Below are positions 1 through 8,572 of a stretch of DNA of 64,000 bases, one piece after another. The notes beneath the pieces were generated by a model, which was not told the DNA's origin, did no database searches, and worked only from the letters and a program-made list of their open reading frames with translations. The stretch is from the NCBI RefSeq assembly GCF_003574835.2, contig NZ_CP063196.1, forward strand, positions 4,030,001 through 4,094,000. Reading direction: 5' to 3'. The DNA comes from Thermobifida halotolerans (GTDB lineage: Bacteria > Actinomycetota > Actinomycetes > Streptosporangiales > Streptosporangiaceae). Within the stretch, counting starts at the first letter, position 1. Each line of letters starts with the position of its first letter. A program made the translations under genes and the position numbers.

Positions 1-12
1 CCCCCGACAACG

Positions 13-53
13 CCGACGGGGCGCACCGGCCCCTGCTCGGTGCGCCCCGTCGG
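13..53 (-). terminator. Rho-independent-type terminator of acs
   Basis: A perfect 16-bp inverted repeat (arms 13-28 and 38-53, 9-nt loop) lies 14 nt beyond the acs stop codon on the minus strand. The stem is almost entirely G/C, as is usual for actinomycete terminators, and there is no long T tract. Confidence 0.8.
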
Positions 54-66
54 GTCGTCGGTCAGA

Positions 67-2040
67 TCACTCCTCGGACCCGCCGCCCCTGAGACCGGAG
101 GAGATGAGGTCCATCACCGACGAGTCCGCCAGCGTGGTGACGTCGCCGATCTCCCGGTTCTCCGCCACGTCGCGCAGCAGGCGGCGCATGATCTTGCCGG
201 AACGGGTCTTGGGCAGCTCCGGCACCACCATGATCTGCCGCGGCTTGGCGATCGGACCGATCTCCTTGGCCACGTGGTCGCGCAGCGCCCTGATCGCCTC
301 CTCACCGCTGGCCTCGTCCTGGGCGACGCCGCCGCGCAGGATCACGAACGCCACGATGCCCTGCCCGGTCGTGGGGTCGGAGGCGCCCACGACGGCGGCC
401 TCGGCCACCGTGGGGTGCGACACCAGCGCCGACTCCACCTCGGTGGTGGAGATGCGGTGCCCGGAGACGTTCATGACGTCGTCCACCCGGCCCAGCAGCC
501 AGATGTCGCCGTCGTCGTCGTACTTGGCGCCGTCACCGGCGAAGTAGAAGCCCAGGTCGGCGAAGCGCGACCAGTAGGTGTCGCGGTAGCGCTCCTCGTC
601 GCCCCAGATGCCGCGCAGCATCGACGGCCACGGCTTGTCGAGCACCAGGTAGCCGCCGGAGCCGTGCGGGACCTCCTCGCCCTTCTCGTTGATGACCCTG
701 GCACTGATGCCCGGCAGCGGACGCTGGGCGGAGCCCGGCTTGAGCGCGGTGACGCCGGGCAGCGGCGAGATCATGACCGCCCCGGTCTCGGTCTGCCACC
801 AGGTGTCCACGATCGGCAGCGAGCCGTCGCCGATGTGCCTGCGGTACCACAGCCACGCCTCGGGGTTGATGGGCTCGCCGACGCTGCCCAGCACGCGCAG
901 CGAGGACAGGTCGTAGCCCTCGGGGATCTGCTCGCCCCACTTCATGAAGGTGCGGATGAGGGTGGGCGCGGTGTAGTAGATCGTCACCTTGTAGTTCTGC
1001 ACGATCTCCCAGTGGCGGCCCTCGTGCGGGGTGTTGGGCGTGCCCTCGTAGACGACCTGGGTGGCGCGGTTGGACAGCGGCCCGTAGACGATGTAGCTGT
1101 GCCCGGTGACCCAGCCGATGTCGGCGGTGCACCAGTAGACGTCCTCGCCGGGCTTGTGGTCGAACACCACGTGGTGGGTGTAGGAGGTCTGGGTGAGGTA
1201 GCCGCCGGAGGTGTGCAGGATGCCCTTGGGCTTTCCGGTGGTTCCCGAGGTGTAGAGGATGAACAGCGGGTGCTCGGAGTCGAACGCCTCGGGGGTGTGC
1301 TCGGTGGACTGGGAGTCGACCAGGTCGTGCCACCACAGGTCGCGTCCCTCGGTCCACGGCGTGTCGATGTCGGTGCGCTTGACGACGACGACGCGCTCGA
1401 CCGTCTCGGCGCCCTGCAGCGCCTCGTCGACGCCCGCCTTCATCGGGACGGCCTTGCCGCGCCGGTACTGACCGTCGGCGGTGATGACGACCCTGGCGGC
1501 GGCGTCGTCGACCCGCGAGCGCAGCGCGGCCGGGGAGAACCCGCCGAAGACCACGCTGTGCACCAGGCCCAGCCGGGCGCAGGCCAGCATGGACACGATC
1601 GCCTCGGGGATCATCGGCAACTGGATGGCCACCCGGTCGCCCGCGCGCAGGCCCAGCGAGGCGAGCGCGTTGGCGGCCCGGCACACCTCGTCCTTGAGTT
1701 CGGCGTAGGTGATGTCGCGGGTGTCGCCCGGCTCGCCCACCCAGTGGATGGCGACCTGGTCGCCGTGGCCGCTCTCGACGTGCCGGTCCACGCAGTTGTA
1801 GGCGACGTTGAGCCTGCCGCCCACGAACCACTTGGCGAACGGCGCGTCGGACCAGTCCAGGACCTGGTTCCACCCGGTCTCCCAGTGCAGCCGCCCGGCC
1901 TGCTTCGCCCAGAAGCCCTCACGGTCGGCCTCCGCCTCGGCGTAGAGGTCCGCGGTGGCGTTGGCCTGTGCCGCGAACTGCGCGTCGGGGGGGAAGACCT
2001 GACTCTGCTGCATCAGGTTCGCCAGCACTTCGTCGCCCAT
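67..2040 (-). CDS. acs: Acetyl-CoA synthetase
   Basis: Cytosolic AMP-forming acetate:CoA ligase (acetate + ATP + CoA to acetyl-CoA + AMP + PPi). The 657-residue length is full for the family. The adenylate-forming motif YTSGTTGKPKG is present, and the C-terminal PKTRSGKIMRR carries the catalytic lysine that is a known acetylation site in Acs proteins. The ATG at 2040 has AGGAG six bases upstream. It is divergent from a LytS/LytTR two-component system, and two acetate-type symporters follow that system, so the neighbourhood is an acetate uptake and activation module. A stem-loop terminator follows the stop. Confidence 0.97.
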   Translation of the reverse strand: MGDEVLANLMQQSQVFPPDAQFAAQANATADLYAEAEADREGFWAKQAGRLHWETGWNQVLDWSDAPFAKWFVGGRLNVAYNCVDRHVESGHGDQVAIHWVGEPGDTRDITYAELKDEVCRAANALASLGLRAGDRVAIQLPMIPEAIVSMLACARLGLVHSVVFGGFSPAALRSRVDDAAARVVITADGQYRRGKAVPMKAGVDEALQGAETVERVVVVKRTDIDTPWTEGRDLWWHDLVDSQSTEHTPEAFDSEHPLFILYTSGTTGKPKGILHTSGGYLTQTSYTHHVVFDHKPGEDVYWCTADIGWVTGHSYIVYGPLSNRATQVVYEGTPNTPHEGRHWEIVQNYKVTIYYTAPTLIRTFMKWGEQIPEGYDLSSLRVLGSVGEPINPEAWLWYRRHIGDGSLPIVDTWWQTETGAVMISPLPGVTALKPGSAQRPLPGISARVINEKGEEVPHGSGGYLVLDKPWPSMLRGIWGDEERYRDTYWSRFADLGFYFAGDGAKYDDDGDIWLLGRVDDVMNVSGHRISTTEVESALVSHPTVAEAAVVGASDPTTGQGIVAFVILRGGVAQDEASGEEAIRALRDHVAKEIGPIAKPRQIMVVPELPKTRSGKIMRRLLRDVAENREIGDVTTLADSSVMDLISSGLRGGGSEE

Positions 2041-2094
2041 GTCAACTCCTGACCGGTGTGATGCCCGCTACTGCCCCCACGGTAGGACGTGAGG

Positions 2095-2110
2095 TGTTTC
2101 ATGGGAAACA
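2095..2110. promoter_or_regulatory. Inverted repeat in the acs/LytS divergent promoter
   Basis: TGTTTC-ATGG-GAAACA is a perfect 6-4-6 inverted repeat 55 nt upstream of the acs start, in the 212-bp gap shared with the kinase gene. It could be an operator. The rest of the gap includes an AT-richer stretch near 2200-2222 that may hold the promoters. Confidence 0.35.
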
Positions 2111-2252
2111 GGTGGTGCGGCGAAGTGCGGGTCTCCCGCGACGGAAAGCCCCGAAAACGGGACGAACGGTCGCTGAGGCCTCCTCCTGCGGCTGTTCGCA
2201 AACTACTATTTACCTTCACGTATCCATCTCACGGGAGTCGCCAGTCGCATCG

Positions 2253-3347
2253 ATGCTGAGGCCGCACATGGATTCGTCGGCCGGTCCACCGCCCCGCCCG
2301 GAGCAGTCCAGGGCGCGGCGGTCCCGGTCGCGCCACGATCCCCTGAGGGTGCTGCGCTCCGCTCGCGCGGTCGTGAGCGACCTCAAGGACGGACTCTCGG
2401 GGCCGGGCGCCCGCAGGGCCGCGCGGCGGCTGCGGCGGCTGCTGGACGTTCCCGGCCTGGGGTTGGCCGACCTGTCGGGGGCCCTGGTGTGGTCGGGGCA
2501 GACCGCCGGCACCGAGGCCGTCTCCGCGCTGGTCGACCAGGTGCTGCGCGGCGAGGTCGCCAAGGACCGGCCGCCCCTGATGGCCGTCCCGGTGTACGCG
2601 GGCGACGGGCTCGCCGGGGTTCTGGTGGTCGTCGGGCAGGTGCGCCGGGCCGCGGCGCGCGAGGCCGCCTCCTGGGTCGCCGACGCGGTGGAGCGCGGCC
2701 GCCTGGAGGCGTCCGCGGACCGCGCCGAACAGGCCGAACTGCGGGCGCTGCGGGCGGAGATCTCCCCGCACTTCGTCTACAACGCGCTCACCGTGATCTC
2801 CTCCCTGATGCGCTCCGACCCCGACCAGGCCAGTGAGCTGATGCTCGACTTCGCCGACTACACCCGCTACAGCCTCGCCCAGCGCGGCGACTACACGACA
2901 CTGTCCGACGAGTTCCACGCGATCGAGACCTACCTGGCCCTGCAGCGGGCGGTGCTGGGCGACCGGCTCCGCGTCCAGGTCAGGGTCGCCCCCGAGGTGC
3001 TGGGTGTGGCCGTGCCCTACCTTGTGCTGCAGCCGCTGGTGGAGAACGCCGTCCGGCACGGCGTCGAACCGCGGGCGGGCACCGGACTGATCCAGGTCAC
3101 CGGGGAGGCCCAGGGCAACGACTGCGTGATCAGCGTGGAGGACGACGGCGTGGGCATGGACCCCGAGCGCGCCCGGGACATCCTGGCGGGCCGGGGCGGC
3201 TCCGACAGCGTGGGGCTGGCGAACGTGGACCGCCGACTGCGCCACGTCTACGGCCCCTGGTACGGACTCGTCGTGGAGACCGCGGTGGACGCGGGCACCC
3301 GCGTGGTCGTGCGCGTCCCCAGATTCCAGCCAGGAGTGATGCCGTGA
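2253..3347 (+). CDS. LytS-family sensor histidine kinase
   Basis: Soluble-looking sensor kinase of 364 residues from the ATG at 2253. GGGAG lies upstream, and an ATG five codons later is an alternative start. No membrane segment is visible; the N-terminal half resembles a GAF-like sensory domain. The phospho-acceptor block EISPHFVYNAL is at about residue 170, followed by a HATPase domain with LVENAVRHG (N box, about 262) and DDGVGMD (G1 box, about 297). This is the His_kinase/HATPase arrangement of LytS/YehU proteins. The GTGA overlap with the next gene makes the two an operon. The neighbours suggest control of acetate uptake or activation; that role is inferred. Confidence 0.9.
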   Translation: MLRPHMDSSAGPPPRPEQSRARRSRSRHDPLRVLRSARAVVSDLKDGLSGPGARRAARRLRRLLDVPGLGLADLSGALVWSGQTAGTEAVSALVDQVLRGEVAKDRPPLMAVPVYAGDGLAGVLVVVGQVRRAAAREAASWVADAVERGRLEASADRAEQAELRALRAEISPHFVYNALTVISSLMRSDPDQASELMLDFADYTRYSLAQRGDYTTLSDEFHAIETYLALQRAVLGDRLRVQVRVAPEVLGVAVPYLVLQPLVENAVRHGVEPRAGTGLIQVTGEAQGNDCVISVEDDGVGMDPERARDILAGRGGSDSVGLANVDRRLRHVYGPWYGLVVETAVDAGTRVVVRVPRFQPGVMP

Positions 3348-4141
3348 TGCTGCCCTCCCCCAACGGCCTACGCGTGCTGGCGGTCGACGACGTCCCGTTG
3401 GCGCTGACCGAACTGTGCCGCCTGCTGCGCGCGGCGCCCGAGGTCGGTGAGGTGGTCGCCGCCGACGACCCGCTCAGCGCGCTCCGCAGCATCCAGGGCG
3501 ACCGGTTCGACGCGGTCTTCCTGGACATCTCGATGCCCGGACTCGACGGGGTGGAGCTCGCCTCGCTGCTGGCCAAACTCAGCGAACCCCCGGTGATCGT
3601 GTTCGTGACCGCGCACGAGGAGCACGCGGTCACCGCCTACGGCATCGGCGCGGTCGACTACCTGCTCAAACCGGTCCGGGCCGAACGGCTGGCCATGGCG
3701 TTGGCGAAGGTGGTCCGCATGGCCTCGGCCGGCGGCGCTCCCGTGAACACGGGGGCCGTGCGGCGACCCGACGCGATGGCGGTGCTGCCGGTGGAGACGG
3801 CCGGGCGCACCCGCTACGTGCGCCGCGGTGACGTGCGGTTCGTCGAGGCCAACGGCGACTACGTGCGGCTGCACACGCCCGAGGGCGTGCACCTGGTCCG
3901 GATGCCGATCTCCCGGCTGGAGGAGTACTGGTCCGACTCCGGTTTCCTGCGGGTGCACCGCGGCTACCTGGTGGCGCTGGGCGCGATCCGCGAGTTGCGC
4001 AGCGACTCCGCGGGCGGACTGCTGGCGCACACCGATCTGGGAGACGTTCCGGTGAGCCGCCGCCACGCCCGTGAGCTGCGGGAGCAGTTGCTCCGTGCCG
4101 CGCAGACCGGTGTGTTCGACAGCTCCGAGCGGGGGGCGTGA
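3344..4141 (+). CDS. LytTR-family response regulator
   Basis: The 265-residue protein has an N-terminal receiver domain and a C-terminal LytTR DNA-binding domain. The receiver shows the acidic pocket VDD near residue 16, phospho-acceptor Asp in VFLDISMPG and the conserved Lys in YLLKPV. The LytTR domain spans about residues 150-255 (RYVRRGDVRFVEANGDYVRLH...LRVHRGYLV). The GTG at 3344 overlaps the kinase stop, with AGGAG about eight bases upstream. It is the cognate regulator of the preceding kinase. Target genes are probably the symporters downstream and/or acs. Confidence 0.92.
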   Translation: MMLPSPNGLRVLAVDDVPLALTELCRLLRAAPEVGEVVAADDPLSALRSIQGDRFDAVFLDISMPGLDGVELASLLAKLSEPPVIVFVTAHEEHAVTAYGIGAVDYLLKPVRAERLAMALAKVVRMASAGGAPVNTGAVRRPDAMAVLPVETAGRTRYVRRGDVRFVEANGDYVRLHTPEGVHLVRMPISRLEEYWSDSGFLRVHRGYLVALGAIRELRSDSAGGLLAHTDLGDVPVSRRHARELREQLLRAAQTGVFDSSERGA

Positions 4142-4491
4142 TGTCGCACCGGCCCAGACGGGTGGCGGTGACGAGCCCGCAGACCCGGCTGGCGCACCTG
4201 CGCGGCAGGGCGCGCGGCCGGTGGCGGGTGCCGCGCCTGGACTCCGAGGACGCCGAACGCGCGGCCGTGCTCTACCGCGCCCAGCGCAGACAGGGACTGA
4301 TCGCCCTGGCGACGGCCGTCACGGTGCTGCTGGGACTGCCGATGGCCTTCGCCGCCTGGCCGGTCCTGGACGGGGTCCGCCTGGCGGGCATCCCGCTGTC
4401 CTGGCTGATGCTGGCGGTCCTGCCGTACCCGGCGATGGCGCTGCTGGCCTTCTGGCAGTTGCGCCGGGCCGAACGGCTTGAGCGGCGCTGA
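4141..4491 (+). CDS. Small two-helix membrane protein preceding symporter
   Basis: A 116-residue protein with a basic N-terminus (about 1-50) and two hydrophobic segments near residues 55-75 and 82-102. It starts by TGATG overlap with the regulator and ends by TGATG overlap with the symporter. Position and topology match the DUF485-type partners that precede SSS-family acetate permeases; compare 6447-6797. Sequence similarity to DUF485 is weak, so it is described by position and topology. Confidence 0.75.
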   Translation: MSHRPRRVAVTSPQTRLAHLRGRARGRWRVPRLDSEDAERAAVLYRAQRRQGLIALATAVTVLLGLPMAFAAWPVLDGVRLAGIPLSWLMLAVLPYPAMALLAFWQLRRAERLERR

Positions 4492-6179
4492 TGGCGGCGC
4501 TTGTCGCGGTGGCCGTCGTCATGGTGGTGACCCTGCTGATCGGGCTGCACGGGGTGGCCGCGATGCGCACCACCTCCGACTTCCTGGTGGCCTCCCGGCG
4601 GGTCTCACCGCTGCTGAACTCAGCGGCGGTGTCGGGCGAGTACCTGTCGGCGGCGTCGTTCCTGGGGGTGGCGGGGCTGGTGGTCCGGGACGGGATCGGC
4701 GCGCTGTGGTACCCGGTGGGGTTCACCGCGGGCTACATCGCGATGCTCATCCTGGTCGCCGCGCCGATGCGCCGCTCCGGGGCGTTGACCGTCCCCGACT
4801 TCGCCGAGGCGCGGCTGGCCTCGCCGGGGCTGCGCCGGCTGAGCGCGCTGGTGGTGCTGGCGATCGGAACGCTCTACCTGGTGCCGCAGTTGCGCACCGC
4901 CGGACTGGTGCTCGGCGCGGTCAGCGGTCTGCCCTACTGGGTGGGCGTGGTGATCGCGGGCGTGGTGGTCAGCGCGACGCTCGCGCTCGGCGGGATGCGC
5001 GCCGCCACCTACGTGCAGGCGTTCCAGTTCCTGGTGAAACTGCTGCTGTTCATCGTTCCGGCGGTGTGGCTGATCGTGGCGGTGGGGCCGCAGGTGCGCC
5101 ACGACGCCGTGCACCCGGTGGAGTTCACCCGCTTCTCCGAGGACACCACCGTGGAGTTCCAGGTGGACGTCACGCTGGAGCTGTCCGAGCCGGTGGCGGT
5201 GCGCTCCTCCGACGGGACGGACGTCGTGCTCGGCCCCGGCGAGGTGACCGTGGAGGCGGGCGAGACCCTGGAGTTCCCCGGGGGAGCCCCCGTTCCCGGG
5301 GTGGGGGGCGGCGGCCCTCCGGGAGGCGAGGGGTGGCACCGGCCGCTGCTCAACCTGAGCGACTACGGGCATCCGCTGCTGGCCACCCTGGCGGTGCTGA
5401 CCGCCACCGCGCTGGGCACGATGGGGCTGCCGCACGTCCTCATGCGTTTCCACACCAGTCCCGACGGGCGTGCGGCGCGGCGCACCGCGGCGTTCACGGT
5501 GGCGCTGCTGGGGGTCTTCTACCTGTTCCCCGGCGTCTACGGGGCGTTGGGGCGGGTGCTGGTGCCGGAGTTGTACCTGTCGGGTGTCACCGACACCGTG
5601 GTGGTGGCGCTGCCCTCCCAGGTGTCGGACGGCTGGACGGGCACGCTGATGACCACGCTGCTGACCGTGGGGGCGTTCGCGGCGTTCCTGGCGACCTCGG
5701 TGGGGCTGCTGCTGGTGATCTCCGGGGCGATCGCCCACGACCTGCTGCCCGGCGGACTGCGCAGGCTGCGGATCACGGTGCTGGGAGCGGCGGCCGTTCT
5801 GGTGCTGTTGGCGCTGCCGTCCGCGCCGCTGGCCGCCGGAGTGCTGGTGACGTGGGGGTTCACGGTGGCCGCGGCGACGTTCTGCCCGTTGCTGGTGCTG
5901 GGCATCTGGTGGCCGCGGCTGACCAGGACGGGAGCGGTCAGCGGGGTGCTGGCGGGGCTGCTGAGCACGCTGGGCGCGATCGCCGTGGCGCTGTTCGGTC
6001 CGCCGTTGGAGGGGTGGCAGGCGCTCCTCATCACCCAGCCCGCGCCGTGGACGGTGCCGTTGGCGTTCGCGACGATGGTGCTGGTCTCCCTGCGCGGCCA
6101 GGCTCCGCCGTGGTCGCGTACCGCGATGCTCCGCCTGCACCTGGACGAGCCGCCCCGCGACGAGCCGCTGGGCCGGTAG
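4491..6179 (+). CDS. Sodium:solute symporter (SSS family)
   Basis: A 562-residue multi-span transporter of the SSS family. The SGEYLSAASFLGVAG motif near residue 45 and the GTMGLPHVLMRFHTSPDGR block near residue 310 are shared with the ActP protein at 6794-8410, which points to a monocarboxylate such as acetate as substrate. An acidic, beta-rich insertion of about 75 residues (206-281), ending in a Gly/Pro linker, lies in a predicted loop. ActP has only a short loop there. It is co-transcribed with the sensor pair by TGATG overlap. Confidence 0.88.
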   Translation: MAALVAVAVVMVVTLLIGLHGVAAMRTTSDFLVASRRVSPLLNSAAVSGEYLSAASFLGVAGLVVRDGIGALWYPVGFTAGYIAMLILVAAPMRRSGALTVPDFAEARLASPGLRRLSALVVLAIGTLYLVPQLRTAGLVLGAVSGLPYWVGVVIAGVVVSATLALGGMRAATYVQAFQFLVKLLLFIVPAVWLIVAVGPQVRHDAVHPVEFTRFSEDTTVEFQVDVTLELSEPVAVRSSDGTDVVLGPGEVTVEAGETLEFPGGAPVPGVGGGGPPGGEGWHRPLLNLSDYGHPLLATLAVLTATALGTMGLPHVLMRFHTSPDGRAARRTAAFTVALLGVFYLFPGVYGALGRVLVPELYLSGVTDTVVVALPSQVSDGWTGTLMTTLLTVGAFAAFLATSVGLLLVISGAIAHDLLPGGLRRLRITVLGAAAVLVLLALPSAPLAAGVLVTWGFTVAAATFCPLLVLGIWWPRLTRTGAVSGVLAGLLSTLGAIAVALFGPPLEGWQALLITQPAPWTVPLAFATMVLVSLRGQAPPWSRTAMLRLHLDEPPRDEPLGR

Positions 6180-6389
6180 GGGCCGCGCCTCGGGGCTGGC
6201 TTCCCGGTGGCGGGGACCGGGGCCGACGGCCGGAGCGGTGCCCCACCCGGTCCGCGGGCGCACGACTCTCCCGTTTTGGGTGGTTCTGTCACGCTCGTGT
6301 GCCGTTCGTCGACCGTTGGTCGCGTACCTCGTCGCACAGCTCGTCGTTCGATCTCGGGGGTCTTATCGCCCCCATCCCCGCATGCCTAC

Positions 6390-6405
6390 TGTGGCGCAAG
6401 CCACA
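6390..6405. promoter_or_regulatory. CRP/GlxR-like palindrome upstream of DUF485-actP
   Basis: TGTGGCGCAAGCCACA is a perfect 16-bp palindrome with the TGTG-N8-CACA layout of actinobacterial CRP/GlxR sites. It ends 41 nt before the GTG start at 6447. GlxR-type control of acetate genes is known in corynebacteria; its use here is inferred. Confidence 0.45.
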
Positions 6406-6446
6406 TGTGTTCTCCCGCACATCCTTACTGCTGGGGAGGTCCACCA

Positions 6447-6797
6447 GTGACCCATACCGAGTACGGAAAACCCGTCCAACACGGCCCCGAGCCCGACTGG
6501 GAGGCGGTACAGACCAGTCCCGAGTTCCAGGAGCTACGGAGGCGGCTGCGCGTCTTCGTGTTCCCGATGACCGCCTTCTTCCTCGCCTGGTACCTGCTCT
6601 ATGTCGTGGTCGCCGCCTACGCGTCCGACTTCATGGCGGTCAAACTCGTCGGCAACATCAACATCGGCATCGTCTTCGGGCTGCTGCAGTTCGTGTCGAC
6701 CTTCGTCATCACCGGTCTGTACGTGCGTTACGCCGGCAGCCGCCTCGACCCCATCGCGGACAAGATCCGCCACGAGATCGAAGGTGAGGACAAGTGA
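6447..6797 (+). CDS. DUF485 family membrane protein
   Basis: A 116-residue inner-membrane protein with a soluble N-terminus (about 1-40) and two hydrophobic helices near residues 45-65 and 80-100, as usual for DUF485 proteins encoded just before acetate permeases. The GTG at 6447 has GGGGAGGT nine bases upstream. The stop overlaps the actP start (GTGA), so the pair is one transcript. Confidence 0.9.
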   Translation: MTHTEYGKPVQHGPEPDWEAVQTSPEFQELRRRLRVFVFPMTAFFLAWYLLYVVVAAYASDFMAVKLVGNINIGIVFGLLQFVSTFVITGLYVRYAGSRLDPIADKIRHEIEGEDK

Positions 6798-8410
6798 CCG
6801 AAACGATGCACTCCGCACAGGTCCTGGACTCGATCAACCCGGTCCTCAACTTCAGCGTCTTCGCCGCCTTCGTTCTGATCACCCTGGTGATCGTGTTCCG
6901 GGCGAGCCGCAACTCCAAGACCGCCGCCGACTACTACGCGGCGGGACGCTCCTTCAGCGGCGCGCAGAACGGTCTGGCGATCTCGGGCGACTACCTGTCC
7001 GCCGCGTCCTTCCTCGGCATCTGCGGCGCCATCGCCATCAACGGCTACGACGGCTTCCTGTACTCCATCGGGTTCCTGGTCGCCTGGCTGGTGGCGCTGC
7101 TGCTCGTCGCCGAACTGATGCGCAACACCGCCAAGTACACCATGGGCGACGTGCTGGCCTTCCGCATGCGGCAGCGGCCCATCCGCGCGGCGGCGGCCGT
7201 CTCCACCCTCGCGGTCTCCTTCTTCTACCTGCTCGCCCAGATGGCCGGCGGCGGCGCGCTGGTCAACCTGCTGCTGGGCATCGACGGCGAGGCCGCGCAG
7301 AACGCGATCATCGCCACCGTCGGCGTCGTGATGATCCTCTACGTGCTGATCGGCGGCATGCGCGGCACCACCTGGGTGCAGATCATCAAGGCCGCGCTGC
7401 TCATCAGCGGTGCGGCCGCGATGACCGTGTGGGTGCTGGGCCTGCACGGGTTCAACCTCTCCACCCTGCTCGCCGAGGCGGTGGCCATGGAGGGCGGCAA
7501 GGGCGAGGCGCTTCTGGAGCCGGGCGCCAAGTACGGCATCAACGAGATCACCAAGCTGGACTTCCTGTCGCTGGGTCTGGCGCTGGTGCTGGGCACCGCG
7601 GGCCTGCCGCACGTCCTGATGCGCTTCTACACGGTGCCCACCGCCAAGGAGGCGCGTCGCTCGGTGGTGTGGGCGATCGCCCTGATCGGCCTGTTCTACC
7701 TGTTCACCCTGGTCCTGGGCTACGGAGCGGGTGCGCTGGTGGGTGCCGAGGAGATCGCGGCGGCACCGGGCGGGGCGAACTCCGCCGCTCCGCTGCTGGC
7801 ACTCGCCCTGGGCGGTCCGGTGCTGCTCGGATTCATCGCCGCGGTGGCCTTCGCCACCATCCTGGCGGTGGTCGCGGGCCTGACGATCACCGCGTCGGCG
7901 TCGTTCGCGCACGACGTCTACGCCAGCGTGCTCAAGAAGGGCAACACCGCCCCGGGCAGCGAGGTCCGGGTGGCCCGGATCACCTCCCTGGTGATCGGCG
8001 CGGTGGCCATCGTCGGCGGCATCCTCGCCAAGGAGCAGAACGTGGCGTTCCTGGTGGCGCTGGCCTTCGCGGTGGCGGCCTCGGCCAACCTGCCGACGAT
8101 CCTCTACACGCTGTTCTGGAAGCGGTTCAACACCCAGGGCGCGCTGTGGAGCATCTACGGCGGTCTGGTCATCACGATCACGCTGATCGTCTTCTCCCCT
8201 GCGGTGTCGGGGACGGAGACGTCGATGATTCCCAACGCGGACTTCTCCTTCTTCCCGCTCTCCAACCCCGGCCTGGTCTCCATCCCGCTGGCCTTCTTCC
8301 TCGGCTGGCTCGGCACCGTGCTCTCCTCGGAGCACAACGCCAAGAAGCAGGCCGAAATGGAGGTCCGCTCCCTCACCGGAGCGGGCGCGGAAAAAGCCGT
8401 CTCCCACTGA
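6794..8410 (+). CDS. actP: Cation/acetate symporter, ActP type
   Basis: A 538-residue SSS-family permease predicted to import acetate with sodium or protons. The SGDYLSAASFLGICG motif and the AGLPHVLMRFYTVPTAKEARRS block are typical of ActP/MctC. It follows a DUF485 gene with a 4-nt overlap and precedes a strong terminator. With the symporter at 4491-6179 the locus has two related permeases. The LytTR system or the CRP-like site may set which is used; this is inferred. Confidence 0.93.
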   Translation: MTETMHSAQVLDSINPVLNFSVFAAFVLITLVIVFRASRNSKTAADYYAAGRSFSGAQNGLAISGDYLSAASFLGICGAIAINGYDGFLYSIGFLVAWLVALLLVAELMRNTAKYTMGDVLAFRMRQRPIRAAAAVSTLAVSFFYLLAQMAGGGALVNLLLGIDGEAAQNAIIATVGVVMILYVLIGGMRGTTWVQIIKAALLISGAAAMTVWVLGLHGFNLSTLLAEAVAMEGGKGEALLEPGAKYGINEITKLDFLSLGLALVLGTAGLPHVLMRFYTVPTAKEARRSVVWAIALIGLFYLFTLVLGYGAGALVGAEEIAAAPGGANSAAPLLALALGGPVLLGFIAAVAFATILAVVAGLTITASASFAHDVYASVLKKGNTAPGSEVRVARITSLVIGAVAIVGGILAKEQNVAFLVALAFAVAASANLPTILYTLFWKRFNTQGALWSIYGGLVITITLIVFSPAVSGTETSMIPNADFSFFPLSNPGLVSIPLAFFLGWLGTVLSSEHNAKKQAEMEVRSLTGAGAEKAVSH

Positions 8411-8423
8411 CCAGCCACAACCC

Positions 8424-8466
8424 GAGACCGCCCCGGAGTTTCCTCCCCTCCGGGGCGGTCTCCCCT
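8424..8466 (+). terminator. Terminator of the actP operon
   Basis: A perfect 14-bp inverted repeat (8424-8437 and 8449-8462, 11-nt loop) is followed by CCCCTTTT, just after the actP stop. Confidence 0.9.
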
Positions 8467-8572
8467 TTTCGGACGGCCCCGCCCCGAGGGGGTCGAGACC
8501 ACAAAACCCCCGGGTCGACCCCCGGAGCCTTCCCCTCGGTGTTCCGTTCGGTGCGGAGACGTCGCGGGAGGG

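Noticed and set aside
40-2052. Long open frame opposite acs
   Set aside because: Composition is the GC-rich complement of a certain acetyl-CoA synthetase gene; no domain and no SD. Typical antisense shadow.
4478-6787. A 769-codon frame overlapping both symporter regions
   Set aside because: Dominated by Gly/Arg/Ala/Pro, crosses two real genes in another frame, and lacks any motif.
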